Shown one piece after another: positions 22,799 through 31,382 of a DNA stretch of 36,660 nt. Under the pieces are notes generated by a model, which saw nothing but the letters and a program-made list of their open reading frames with translations, made no database searches and had not been told where the DNA came from. Both the position numbers and the translations under genes were made by a program. Every line of letters begins with the position of its first letter. Within the stretch, counting starts at the first letter, position 1. This stretch comes from Trichococcus patagoniensis (GTDB lineage Bacteria; Bacillota; Bacilli; Lactobacillales; Aerococcaceae), in contig NZ_QAOM01000025.1 in the NCBI RefSeq assembly GCF_003051085.1, forward strand, positions 1-36,660. Reading direction: 5' to 3'.

Positions 22799-23938
22799 AT
22801 GAACACGACAATCGATTTTCAAGCCTTGCCGACACCCAGCTATGTGGTGGATGAAACCTTATTGCGCCGCAATCTGGAAATCCTGAAATCGGTCAAGGAT
22901 CAGACGGGTTGCAAGATTTTGTTGGCCCAGAAAGCTTTTTCGATGTATCATTTCTACCCTTTGGTCGCCGAGTATCTGGATGGCACGACCGCCAGCTCTG
23001 TCCATGAGGCACAACTGGGTCATGAGGAATTCGGCAAGGAGACACACGTCTTTGCGCCGGCTTTCAAGCAGGAAGAAATGGAGGCGTTGCTCCCGATAGT
23101 GGACCACATCGTCTTCAATTCCCCTAACCAAGTGAAGCTGTACGCCGAAATGGTCAAGAACGGCCCGCGTCCGATTGAAATCGGCTTGCGCGTCAATCCG
23201 GAGCTTTCAACGCAGGATCATGCACTTTATGATCCGGCCAGCCCGTTTTCGCGTCTGGGCACGACTTCCGTGAATTTTGATGAGAGCCAAGTTGAACTTT
23301 TGGATGGCCTGCATTTCCACACCCTTTGCGAACAGGGATCCGATGCCTTGGAAGCGACACTGGTCGCATTCGAAGAAAAATTCGGTAAATACCTGCGCGG
23401 CATGAAATGGGTGAACTTCGGAGGCGGACATCATATCACCAAAGAAGGCTACGACATCGCCAAATTGGTTAAGATCGTCAATTACATCAAAGAAAAATAC
23501 GATGTGCAAGTTTACCTGGAACCTGGCGAAGCGATTGCATTGAATGCGGGCTTCCTTGTCGCGAGTGTGCTGGAAACGACTTACAACCAAATGAATCTGG
23601 CTATCCTGGATACATCGGCAACTTGCCACATGCCTGACGTGTTGGAAATGCCGTACCGTCCGTTCATCATCGATTCAGGTGAAGCGGATGAAAAGGCGCA
23701 CACCTACCGTTTGGGCGGACAGACTTGCTTGGCAGGGGACGTCATCGGGGATTATTCCTTCGATGAACCGCTTCAGCCCGGCGATCGCCTTATTTTCACG
23801 GATATGGCCATCTATTCGATGGTGAAGAATACAACCTTCAACGGCATCCAACTGCCGGCCATCGCTGCCCATACGGTCAAAGACGGCACGAAAGTCATCA
23901 AAACCTTCGGATACGAAGACTTCAAATCACGACTGTAA
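22799..23938 (+). CDS. nspC: carboxynorspermidine decarboxylase
   Basis: A 379-residue fold-type III PLP decarboxylase (alanine racemase/ornithine decarboxylase-like). The PLP lysine is K45 in LLAQKAFSMY; then VNPELSTQDHALYDPASPFSRLG, LHFHTLCEQ, the phosphate-binding FGGGHHIT, EPGEAI, and the late GGQTCLAGDVIGDY with the active-site Cys from the dimer partner. These features identify NspC among related decarboxylases. It releases CO2 from carboxyspermidine or carboxynorspermidine to give spermidine or norspermidine. Start ATG is eight bases behind TAGGAGG; the spacer to the previous gene is nine bases. The operon ends at a terminator just downstream. Confidence 0.96.
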   Translation: MNTTIDFQALPTPSYVVDETLLRRNLEILKSVKDQTGCKILLAQKAFSMYHFYPLVAEYLDGTTASSVHEAQLGHEEFGKETHVFAPAFKQEEMEALLPIVDHIVFNSPNQVKLYAEMVKNGPRPIEIGLRVNPELSTQDHALYDPASPFSRLGTTSVNFDESQVELLDGLHFHTLCEQGSDALEATLVAFEEKFGKYLRGMKWVNFGGGHHITKEGYDIAKLVKIVNYIKEKYDVQVYLEPGEAIALNAGFLVASVLETTYNQMNLAILDTSATCHMPDVLEMPYRPFIIDSGEADEKAHTYRLGGQTCLAGDVIGDYSFDEPLQPGDRLIFTDMAIYSMVKNTTFNGIQLPAIAAHTVKDGTKVIKTFGYEDFKSRL

Positions 23939-23956
23939 AGATTTTTAAGTAATGCG

Positions 23957-23986
23957 GCTGTCTCTCAAAATTGAGACAGCTTTTTT
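23957..23986 (+). terminator. polyamine operon terminator
   Basis: GCTGTCTC/GAGACAGC perfect stem followed by six T. Confidence 0.88.
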
Positions 23987-24016
23987 GCTGTCTTCAGAAT
24001 AGTGGTTTTTCGCCGT

Positions 24017-24047
24017 AACTCCGGTCAAGCCCCACTTAGCCGGAGTT
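24017..24047. repeat. single hairpin resembling the CTCCGG repeat family
   Basis: AACTCCGG and CCGGAGTT flank a 15-base centre, about 31 bases behind a terminator T-run. Only the arms match the units of the arrays at 2684 and 16198, so it may be a lone or decayed unit. Confidence 0.5.
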
Positions 24048-24107
24048 GCAGAAGGAAATATGCATATCCATAAAAAATATAATATGGCTACCAGGGATTT
24101 GGTCAAA

Positions 24108-24136
24108 GTGACAAAGGCAGAAAGGTCCGGTATAAT
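24108..24136 (+). promoter_or_regulatory. promoter of the CapA-like gene
   Basis: GTGACA (24108-24113), 17 bases, TATAAT (24131-24136). Confidence 0.72.
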
Positions 24137-24182
24137 CAAATTGTCGAATATTACACAGAATTCCACCAGAAAGGGGAATGAC

Positions 24183-25361
24183 ATGAGGAAAAAAATGTTA
24201 GTGACATCGATGGCAGTACTGGGTTTATGGGGGTGCGCGGATGAACCGGATATGGTTTCTGAAGTTGTATCCGTGGACGCCTCTTCCGAACAAAAGGATG
24301 CAGCTACCGAAAATCAGGAGGAAAAAGTGATTTCCTTCATCGGAGTCGGGGACAACCTGATCCACGATTCCATTTTCCGGGATGCGGAACTGGCGGACGG
24401 CACTTATGATTTCAAATTTATCTACGAGAATGTGGAGGAGGATATCGAGGAAGCCGACATCGCTTTTCTGAACCAAGAAACAATCAGCGCAGGGGATGAT
24501 TATCCCTATTCCGGTTATCCGGCGTTCAATACACCGCCAGAAATCGCTCAGGACATGAACGATCTAGGCTTTGATTTGGTCAACGGCGCAACGAATCATG
24601 CACTGGATTATGACTATCCGGGAGCCCTCAATTCCCTATCAGTATGGAATGAACAAGAGGATGTCGTCTACACAGGCATTTATGAGAGTCAGGCGGATCG
24701 TGATGAAATCCGGACGATCGAGAGGGAAGGCGTCACGTTCTCTTTCTTGACTTATACATACGGGACGAACGGTATTCAGCCCGACACCTCCTATCGTGTT
24801 TCGTACTTTGATGAAGAGCAGATCCGCCAAGATGTAGCCAATGCCAAAGCTATCAGTGATGTCATCATCGTTTCGGCGCACTGGGGTGACGAAAATACAC
24901 AGGAAGTCAATGAGATGCAACATACTTATGCACAATTATTCGCCGATCTGGAGGTCGATGTCGTTATCGGAACCCATCCACACATCCTGCAGCCGATCGA
25001 GTGGGTGACTGGCGCGAATCAAAATAAAACACTTGTGGTCTATTCTCTGGGGAATTTTATTGCCCACTCCTTGACGGATTATAATACGCTCGGAGGCATG
25101 GTGACCTTTGATTTTGTCGTTGCTGATGATGAGACGGTGACTGTCGAAAACGTCCAATTCGAGCCTACTGTTTCGCATTATGTTGCAGATCCGGGAAATG
25201 TCGAGAATTCACGGCGTGATTTTAAAATCTATAAACTGGAAGATTATCCAAAAAAATTGGCTTCAGAGCATGGATTGAACGGTTATGAAGGCTTGGAAAT
25301 AACGCCTGATAATTATCTTTCCCTCGTGAAGAACGTCATTCCCGCAGAAATGTTGGAGTAA
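24183..25361 (+). CDS. CapA family (poly-gamma-glutamate/PGA_cap metallophosphatase-fold) lipoprotein
   Basis: A 392-residue surface protein. A short lipoprotein signal ends LWGC (C18; Trp at -2 is unusual for a lipobox), followed by an acidic Ser/Glu/Asp tether. The catalytic domain has the metallophosphoesterase-like signatures of PGA_cap: FIGVGDNLIHDSIF (about 52-65), FLNQETI, GATNHALDYD, VSAHWGDE, GTHPHILQP and YSLGNFI. CapA is tied to poly-gamma-glutamate capsule export in Bacillus, but no capB/capC-like gene is nearby, and solitary homologues have unclear roles in the wall or envelope. Start ATG 24183 follows AAGGGGAATGAC; the frame open upstream lies over its promoter. Immediately left of the pilus island. 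Confidence 0.88.
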   Translation: MRKKMLVTSMAVLGLWGCADEPDMVSEVVSVDASSEQKDAATENQEEKVISFIGVGDNLIHDSIFRDAELADGTYDFKFIYENVEEDIEEADIAFLNQETISAGDDYPYSGYPAFNTPPEIAQDMNDLGFDLVNGATNHALDYDYPGALNSLSVWNEQEDVVYTGIYESQADRDEIRTIEREGVTFSFLTYTYGTNGIQPDTSYRVSYFDEEQIRQDVANAKAISDVIIVSAHWGDENTQEVNEMQHTYAQLFADLEVDVVIGTHPHILQPIEWVTGANQNKTLVVYSLGNFIAHSLTDYNTLGGMVTFDFVVADDETVTVENVQFEPTVSHYVADPGNVENSRRDFKIYKLEDYPKKLASEHGLNGYEGLEITPDNYLSLVKNVIPAEMLE

Positions 25362-26178
25362 CTTAAAAATACAATAATGCATTTTTTTGAAGGCATCGGT
25401 AATCAGCGGTACAGCAAGCGTTTTTTGAAAAGAAACAGCGATGCCTCCGATGTCTTCCGAAAGTTGCTTGCTATCGATTGACGAAACCGCTTATTTATAC
25501 TATATTGTAGGCAGATAGAAAATCCTATCGCGATATTCTATCCAACCCAGAATGACTCCCACACCAGAAGCCGGTGAACACGTCACCGCACCACCAAAAA
25601 TACAACCTCCGTTCAAACTAAGAAGCAATCCACCCAAGCGCATTCACAATTATATCTCTCCAAATCAAACAAAAGTATTTCCGATAAACTTACGTTCGTT
25701 TTAAAATCCTTTCACAAATCATCCAGCAAACCCCACCAGCACAACAGACCCGATTTTATTCTTCGCTTACCCATTTTTCGAAAGAGATCCGATGGGAAAT
25801 GACACTGAGTAATCAGCTTATTTTGAATGCCGATAAACCTTTGATTATACAGGCAGTTGTATGTTTGAATCACAAGTTATATTAACGATAGGTAAGTTTT
25901 TTCAACAAACTGATTTAGCATGCCCAAAATCTTTATTTTGATGTATGCATTTGAATGGTTGGCTGCCAGCAATTTTAAGCTAACTGTTTCTCTCTGATGC
26001 ATTCTCCGAAAATACCACGTTTTATATCCCTCCCTTTGATTATTCTCTGTTCTCGATAGATCCGTTTTGAGTAAAGGAGTTTGTCGCTTTTCATTGTATC
26101 GGTCCTTCACAGCAGCTTCAATCCAATGCTTCAGCCACTTGTACCGTCACTTTCAAAATAAAGAGGAGATGGAGGAAT
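25362..26178 (+). other. 817-base gene-free leader region of the pilus operon
   Basis: No credible gene on either strand. From left: an inverted repeat GGCATCG/CGATGCC (about 25393-25446); a promoter TTGACG-17-TATATT (25478-25506); a weak GATAGA/TCTATC hairpin; a 6-bp hairpin CGGTGA/TCACCG (25572-25588); then a C-rich, G-poor stretch (25561-25740: my count 58 C against 18 G). The remainder to the RBS GGAGATGGAGG before 26179 is AT-rich with no recognised motif. A transcript from the 25478 promoter would have a ~665-base untranslated leader. No c-di-GMP riboswitch motif found. Confidence 0.6.
25478..25506 (+). promoter_or_regulatory. candidate pilus operon promoter
   Basis: TTGACG (25478-25483), exactly 17 bases, TATATT (25501-25506). 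It is the best match in the region, although far from the first gene. Confidence 0.6.
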
Positions 26179-29100
26179 ATGAGAAAAAAGCGTTTTATAT
26201 TGTTCGACAAAATTGTTTTTTGGCTGATAACCTTGATGACACTGATGCCATCTTTTTTGTCAGCCTATACCGCAATCGATGTATTAGCCGCAGAAATCGG
26301 AACAGTCCAAACGACCTTGCCGATGGATGATGGGACTGCGAGCGCAACTGGAACGGTCAACGGATCAGGAACCGCTGTTGATTGGGTTGTGACCGTAACG
26401 AAATTTGATTCTGAGGACGAACGGGCTCCGAAACTGGAACTTGAATACAGCAGCGGCCTAGGCACGCCGTATAATATTAGTACGAATGTTCAACAAATCA
26501 ATCGTACGGATATCGGTGCGGTGACAGTCTTAAAAGGATACACATACAGCACCGCCGCAGAAACACTCACCATGTCTTTCACTACTGATATTACAGACCA
26601 TTATGCTGAAACAGTTTCCATCAAAATGCTCGTAAGCACTCTCAGCGAAGATGAATCCGGGACCGTGAACATCTTTGAGTCTGGTAACGCAAGAACATTA
26701 TCTCTCGTCAATCCGATCGCCCAAGCAGAAGCGGAAGCAGCAGCCCAAGCGGAGGCGGAAGCAGCAGCCCAAGCAGAAGCGGAAGCAGCAGCCCAAGCAG
26801 AAGCGGAAGCAGCAGCCCAAGCAGAAGCGGAAGCAGCAGCCCAGGCGGAAGCGGAAGCAGCAGCCCAGGCGAAAGCGGAAGCAGCAGCCCAGGCAGAAGC
26901 GGAAGCAGCAGCCCAGGCAGAAGCGGAGGCGGTATCCCAGTCTGAAGCAAATGTTGAATCAACTGTGGAATCGCTAGAAAGTTCAAAACTAATTGTTGTT
27001 GATGAACTGCCAGAACAAGAAACAGAACTCGATTCAGTCGCTGAACCAGTCTCTTTAGAAGGAATTGCAAATGATCCAATTATTCCGGTGCCGTCTACAG
27101 TTGCTTTGTTGTTCGGTAAATCGACTCTAGCGTTCGTTATGGATGTAGGGCTAGCACTAGCGGCGACTGCATATAGTGACACAATCCAAGTAAATAAAAC
27201 AGCCTTACGAAATTTAGGGTGCAGAACTTATGAAGTAACCTTGACCATCACCGGCATTCCCCCACTGAAACCTGTTGATGTCGTTTTGGTTTTGGATAGA
27301 TCCGGTAGCATGTCCGAATCAGCTGGACAGTATTCACGCTTGTATTATGCAAAACAAGCGGCTATTAATTTTGCTGGATTAGTATTAACCGGTCCAAATG
27401 CTATTCCAGGTAGCCGGGTTGCAGTAGTAAGCTTCAGTGGGCCTCAAACCGTTACTGGTTATGGTAATCAGAGTAACGCGACACAAAATTTGGGGTTTTC
27501 TACAAGTGTGACATCAATAACTAATACCATCAATGGCCTTACTGCTAGTGGAGGCACAAACACTCAGGCAGGGTTCATTCAAGCCGGAACGACATTAGCT
27601 GGAGCTAACGCGGATTCAAATAAAGTAGTCATCATGTTTACTGACGGCATACCCACAGCAAGCAATGGGAACCAATATGGTCCTAGCGAACCAACAGTGC
27701 ACAATGTACACACAATTGCTGCATATACCGCAGGGCAAGCACTACATACAAGTGCACGTATATTCACCATCGGCTTATTGCAAAATATGCCTACTAATGT
27801 CCGTACACTTGCCATTGACACATTGACCAAAGCTCAAAATGCTGGATTTTATGAAGCCCCATCTGCACAAGATTTACAAACAATTTTCGCATCTATTTCA
27901 CAACAGTTAAATTATTCTGCGCTAAATGCTGTTGTGACGGATGTGGTTGGAAATAATTTCAACCTTGTTGAAAGCAGTTTACCGGCTGGAGCAGTTTACA
28001 ATGCTACAACCAGAACAATAACGTGGAGTCCTGGAACAATCATCACAAATGCGCAACTGAAATACACGGTTCAATCCAAGCCGGAATTTGAAGGCGGATT
28101 AGCCTACACAAATGAATCGGCAACTCTTAATTACACGAACGTGAATGGAGTTGCTAATCAGACGAAAACGTTTCCGAAACCTCAGGTGAATGTTCCTACG
28201 AGACTAAGTGTGAGTTTAACTGATGCCACTATTCTATTGGGTGATTCCATTCAATTGGCAATCGGCAACGATCCTGCTTCTCAAAACTATATGAGCCCAA
28301 TAACTGGCGGTGATGGTAATGGTACCTACACCTACGCTTGGTATGTGGATGGCTCCGATACAGTTATTTCAACAGCGGAAAATCCATCTGTTTCCGCTAC
28401 CGTAGATACGAAATACAAGCTTATCGTTACAGACTCCAGCGGTTGTAAGGCCATCGCCTATATGTGGATCAGGGTTGAAACAGGCAGCTTGACAATCAGG
28501 AAGGAAAATGAATCCGGTACGGTGATTACCGACAATCCTGCCACCTTCACTCTGACAAAAAATAGCACTGCAACAACGCAAGCGACCGCTGCGAATGGAT
28601 TTGCCGAATTTACCGGTCTTACAAGAGGAACGTATACATTACAAGAAACAGTCGCCCCGACAGGGTATATAGCAGATCCTACAATCTACACAGTGACAGT
28701 AGGATTAAGCACTACCGGAGTGGTGGAGGTTACCGTGACAAAGCCCGGTACGCCGAATGCTGTAACGGTTCCAAGTAATCCATTGGTAATAAAAAATGCA
28801 GTGGATAAAATGGATATTCCGGTCATGAAGACTTGGAATGACAATAATAATTCGCTGCAAACGAGGCCATCAAGCATTACTGTCAATATTTACCAGAATT
28901 ACCAAGAAGGGGATTTACCTTACGACACGATTGTCATTACACCGGATGTAAACGGCGTGTGGAGTGGGGTATTCGAAAATATTCCGAAATTTGAGAGCCC
29001 GAATGAGTTGTATATCTATACAATCGAAGAGGTGGGTGTCGACAAATATACGGCAGTGGTAAACTCTTCAGAAAATGGCTTCACGATCACCAACACATTG

Positions 29101-29502
29101 AATGTCGGTTCACTTGCTATACTGAAAGTTGACAAATCTGATCCTACCAAAAATCTGGCTGGCGCAATTTTTGAACTCAGAAATGTCGATGACAGCATTG
29201 TCAAAGATATAGACGGCAATGAAGTTAGAGGCACGACCGATTCTAACGGTCAGATTACCTGGGCGAATATCCCTTATGGTACGTATCAATTGGTGGAAAT
29301 CCAAGCACCCGATGGATTCAATTTGCTGGATGAAGATATCGAAGTTGTCATAGATGCCGACCATACCCATGTTTCTAAGACAATTGAAAATGTACCCGTT
29401 AAAGAACTTCCTGCTACTGGTGGAATGGGAACAACGGTGTTCACTTTAGTCGGATTGGCTATTATGATTGGTTCCGGATTTGTCTATAAGAAAAAGAAAT
29501 AG
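26179..29502 (+). CDS. LPXTG pilus adhesin with vWA domain (likely tip pilin)
   Basis: A 1107-residue wall-anchored surface protein. Order: signal peptide (1-~39); N-terminal domain; nine 8-residue AQAEAEAA repeats (181-252); a von Willebrand A domain starting KPVDVVLVLDRSGSMS (MIDAS D373, S375, S377) and continuing with GGTNT and FTDG (D489); an Ig/PKD-like stretch (TYTYAWYVDGSD); a prealbumin-like Cna_B domain ending YTLQETVAPTGY; a second (VMKTWNDNNN... YTIEEV); a third (GSLAILKVDKSDPTKNLAGAIFELR ... YQLVEIQAPDGF); sortase signal LPATG (1077-1081), membrane segment and KKKK tail. The E-box motifs suggest internal isopeptide bonds. vWA pilins such as RrgA and PitA sit at the pilus tip and bind host or matrix molecules. 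RBS GGAGATGGAGG. No YPK pilin motif seen, fitting a tip role. Confidence 0.92.
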   Translation: MRKKRFILFDKIVFWLITLMTLMPSFLSAYTAIDVLAAEIGTVQTTLPMDDGTASATGTVNGSGTAVDWVVTVTKFDSEDERAPKLELEYSSGLGTPYNISTNVQQINRTDIGAVTVLKGYTYSTAAETLTMSFTTDITDHYAETVSIKMLVSTLSEDESGTVNIFESGNARTLSLVNPIAQAEAEAAAQAEAEAAAQAEAEAAAQAEAEAAAQAEAEAAAQAEAEAAAQAKAEAAAQAEAEAAAQAEAEAVSQSEANVESTVESLESSKLIVVDELPEQETELDSVAEPVSLEGIANDPIIPVPSTVALLFGKSTLAFVMDVGLALAATAYSDTIQVNKTALRNLGCRTYEVTLTITGIPPLKPVDVVLVLDRSGSMSESAGQYSRLYYAKQAAINFAGLVLTGPNAIPGSRVAVVSFSGPQTVTGYGNQSNATQNLGFSTSVTSITNTINGLTASGGTNTQAGFIQAGTTLAGANADSNKVVIMFTDGIPTASNGNQYGPSEPTVHNVHTIAAYTAGQALHTSARIFTIGLLQNMPTNVRTLAIDTLTKAQNAGFYEAPSAQDLQTIFASISQQLNYSALNAVVTDVVGNNFNLVESSLPAGAVYNATTRTITWSPGTIITNAQLKYTVQSKPEFEGGLAYTNESATLNYTNVNGVANQTKTFPKPQVNVPTRLSVSLTDATILLGDSIQLAIGNDPASQNYMSPITGGDGNGTYTYAWYVDGSDTVISTAENPSVSATVDTKYKLIVTDSSGCKAIAYMWIRVETGSLTIRKENESGTVITDNPATFTLTKNSTATTQATAANGFAEFTGLTRGTYTLQETVAPTGYIADPTIYTVTVGLSTTGVVEVTVTKPGTPNAVTVPSNPLVIKNAVDKMDIPVMKTWNDNNNSLQTRPSSITVNIYQNYQEGDLPYDTIVITPDVNGVWSGVFENIPKFESPNELYIYTIEEVGVDKYTAVVNSSENGFTITNTLNVGSLAILKVDKSDPTKNLAGAIFELRNVDDSIVKDIDGNEVRGTTDSNGQITWANIPYGTYQLVEIQAPDGFNLLDEDIEVVIDADHTHVSKTIENVPVKELPATGGMGTTVFTLVGLAIMIGSGFVYKKKK
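26719..26934 (+). repeat. nine-copy 24-base tandem repeat inside the adhesin gene
   Basis: In-frame units of 24 bases, each opening GCCCA and encoding AQAEAEAA, with one K variant (unit 7, AQAKAEAA) and a terminal AV. Synonymous differences cluster by position (CAA in units 1-5, CAG in 6-9), which indicates stepwise duplication. The product is a helical, stalk-like segment between the N-terminal and vWA domains. Confidence 0.95.
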
Positions 29503-29544
29503 TTGCAATTTACGTAACAACTGAGTCTAAAGGAGGAGAAGAAG

Positions 29545-31218
29545 ATGAGTAAAAAAATCAAGTTTCTTTTAACCGCATTATTGTCAGTTATGGTTTTGTT
29601 TGGTGTTGTACTTCCAAGCGCAGCATATGCGGCTACGGAGCGGCCAACCACCGGTACATTGAGTATCCACAAGTTACAATATCATACCGAAACGGCTCCG
29701 GTCATCGATAACGATGGTTTGGCTTTACCGGCACTTCCTGCAGGGACATCGGCCTTACCGGGAGTGACATTTAAAGTCTACAAAGTCGCGGATGATGCAA
29801 CAGCAACTACAATACCTGTGAGTGTTACGCCTGTATCACTCGTGACGAATGCGGCAGGGCTTGCCGAATTTACCGGATTAGCAGCTGGACGCTATTTAGT
29901 AGTTGAAGACATCACGGCTGCTGGAACGCCATCCGGGATCGAATCATTCACACCTAACTTTTTGGTTGATGTTCCGATGATGAATCCCGACAATGTAACA
30001 TGGAACGAAAACGTGCATGTGTATCCAAAAAATCAGTTAGTTCTGGGCAAAGCGGAATTAACGAAGTCGTTCGAAGGAGATACAGTAACGCCTTATCCTG
30101 TGGCTACTTTTGCACTGTACAAAGGGGATGCCGCTGATGGGACTGCCGACGATACATTAATCGGTTCATATCCTACTAACGCAACAACCGGAAAAATCAA
30201 TGTCGAAAATCTAACAGTTGGTCACTACTACTTCATTGAAACTATTGCCCCTACTGGTTATGGATTGAATAAAACCCCAGTAGAATTCGATATCACAATC
30301 ACCGATCATGACAAGACCATAGGTGTCACTGACGACAACTTCTTTTATCCAACGGTCGACAAATTTATCACTACAATCGGCAACAAAACAGAGACAGCGA
30401 ACATCAATGAATTGAAAACTTGGATTATACAAACCACTATCCCTGGCGATATCAAGGATTATGAGAGCTATATCATCACAGATATCTTGGATCCTGCCTT
30501 GGACTATGAGAATTCATTCAGCATCAAAGCAGGAAACCATGTGCTCGTGCCAAGTGTTGATTATATTTTTCCTGAACCGCTAGTAGGTATGGCCGGGGCT
30601 TTACTTTCAATCAATATAAATCCTGCATCACTGAAAGACTATGCTGGTCAAAAAGTGACTGTAGAATTCAAAACAAGCATCAATGAGAACGCAGTGATGG
30701 ATGATGAAATCGAAAACAATGCTACAATCAGAACAACTTTGGATGGTACACCTTACGAAGAGGATGTCCCGGATTTGCCTGAAGTGCACACAGGCGGTAA
30801 GAAATTCGTGAAAGTCGGCAAAACAACGGATTCGGCTGCTTTGTCCGGAGCAGAATTCAAAATTTTCAAAGCTGGAACAACACAATATCTTCAAACAGAC
30901 TGGACTTGGGGCAGCAAGGCAACAGCCCGTATCTTCACATCGGGTTCTCTTGGTAAATTTGAAGTGACCGGTTTGGCTTACGGCAACTACACCTTAGAAG
31001 AAACCAAAGCCCCAACAGGCTATAATTTGAGAGCTGATGTAGATTTCACTGTGGCTTTAGGGAGCTATGCAGATGCAAGCACAGCGACAATCACGAACGC
31101 GCCTACATTAACGTTACCATCTACAGGGGGAATGGGCACGATTGTATTTACCGTAATCGGTTCGGTATTGATGATGGGTGCAGTGAAACTGTATAAGAAA
31201 GAAAGCGTGGAAGAATAA
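29545..31218 (+). CDS. LPXTG major (backbone) pilin with sortase C pilin motif
   Basis: A 557-residue shaft subunit. Signal peptide 1-~30 (LPSAAYA before ATERP). An N-terminal D1 domain (GTLSIHKLQYHTETAP) leads to the pilin motif WNENVHVYPKN with Lys K162, which class C sortase joins to the LPXTG Thr of the next subunit. Then come Cna_B/SpaA-type domains with E-box YYFIETIAPTGY and YTLEETKAPTGYNL, which usually carry internal Lys-Asn isopeptide bonds. It ends with LPSTG (524-528), a membrane helix and KLYKKES. The whole layout is that of SpaH/EbpB-type backbone pilins. RBS AAAGGAGGAG; 42 bases behind the adhesin. A large hairpin follows it before the sortase genes. Confidence 0.95.
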   Translation: MSKKIKFLLTALLSVMVLFGVVLPSAAYAATERPTTGTLSIHKLQYHTETAPVIDNDGLALPALPAGTSALPGVTFKVYKVADDATATTIPVSVTPVSLVTNAAGLAEFTGLAAGRYLVVEDITAAGTPSGIESFTPNFLVDVPMMNPDNVTWNENVHVYPKNQLVLGKAELTKSFEGDTVTPYPVATFALYKGDAADGTADDTLIGSYPTNATTGKINVENLTVGHYYFIETIAPTGYGLNKTPVEFDITITDHDKTIGVTDDNFFYPTVDKFITTIGNKTETANINELKTWIIQTTIPGDIKDYESYIITDILDPALDYENSFSIKAGNHVLVPSVDYIFPEPLVGMAGALLSININPASLKDYAGQKVTVEFKTSINENAVMDDEIENNATIRTTLDGTPYEEDVPDLPEVHTGGKKFVKVGKTTDSAALSGAEFKIFKAGTTQYLQTDWTWGSKATARIFTSGSLGKFEVTGLAYGNYTLEETKAPTGYNLRADVDFTVALGSYADASTATITNAPTLTLPSTGGMGTIVFTVIGSVLMMGAVKLYKKESVEE

Positions 31219-31248
31219 TCAGAATTAAATAAACAGTCCTGATATGGG

Positions 31249-31310
31249 CAGGCGATGTTATCGCCTGTTCATAGAAGAGGCTTTCCCAGGAAAGCCTCTT
31301 CTATGAACAG
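31249..31310 (+). promoter_or_regulatory. tandem hairpins between pilin and sortase genes
   Basis: First hairpin CAGGCGAT/ATCGCCTG (31249-31267, loop GTT). Second: a perfect 22-bp inverted repeat, CTGTTCATAGAAGAG... at 31265-31286 against its complement at 31289-31310, with only CA between. They share bases 31265-31267, so they cannot both form fully. There is no T-run after the second, so it is probably an mRNA processing or stability element or a leaky stop rather than a true terminator. Confidence 0.85.
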
Positions 31311-31382
31311 AAAGCACGTTCAAGAGAGCTGGAAGGTGGCCATCCTCTGCTACTCTCTACTTGATCAGGAAAGAGGGCGTTT

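Noticed and set aside
25877-26110. 77-codon minus-strand ORF in the pilus leader
   Set aside because: No ribosome binding site, composition unlike a protein family, and it lies within an evident leader region.
25507-26178. c-di-GMP riboswitch before the pilus genes
   Set aside because: I could not find the conserved GEMM core or a typical two-helix layout.
26675-26977. Lys/Gln/Arg-rich ORF in an alternative frame
   Set aside because: It is the shifted reading of the AQAEAEAA repeat inside the adhesin gene.
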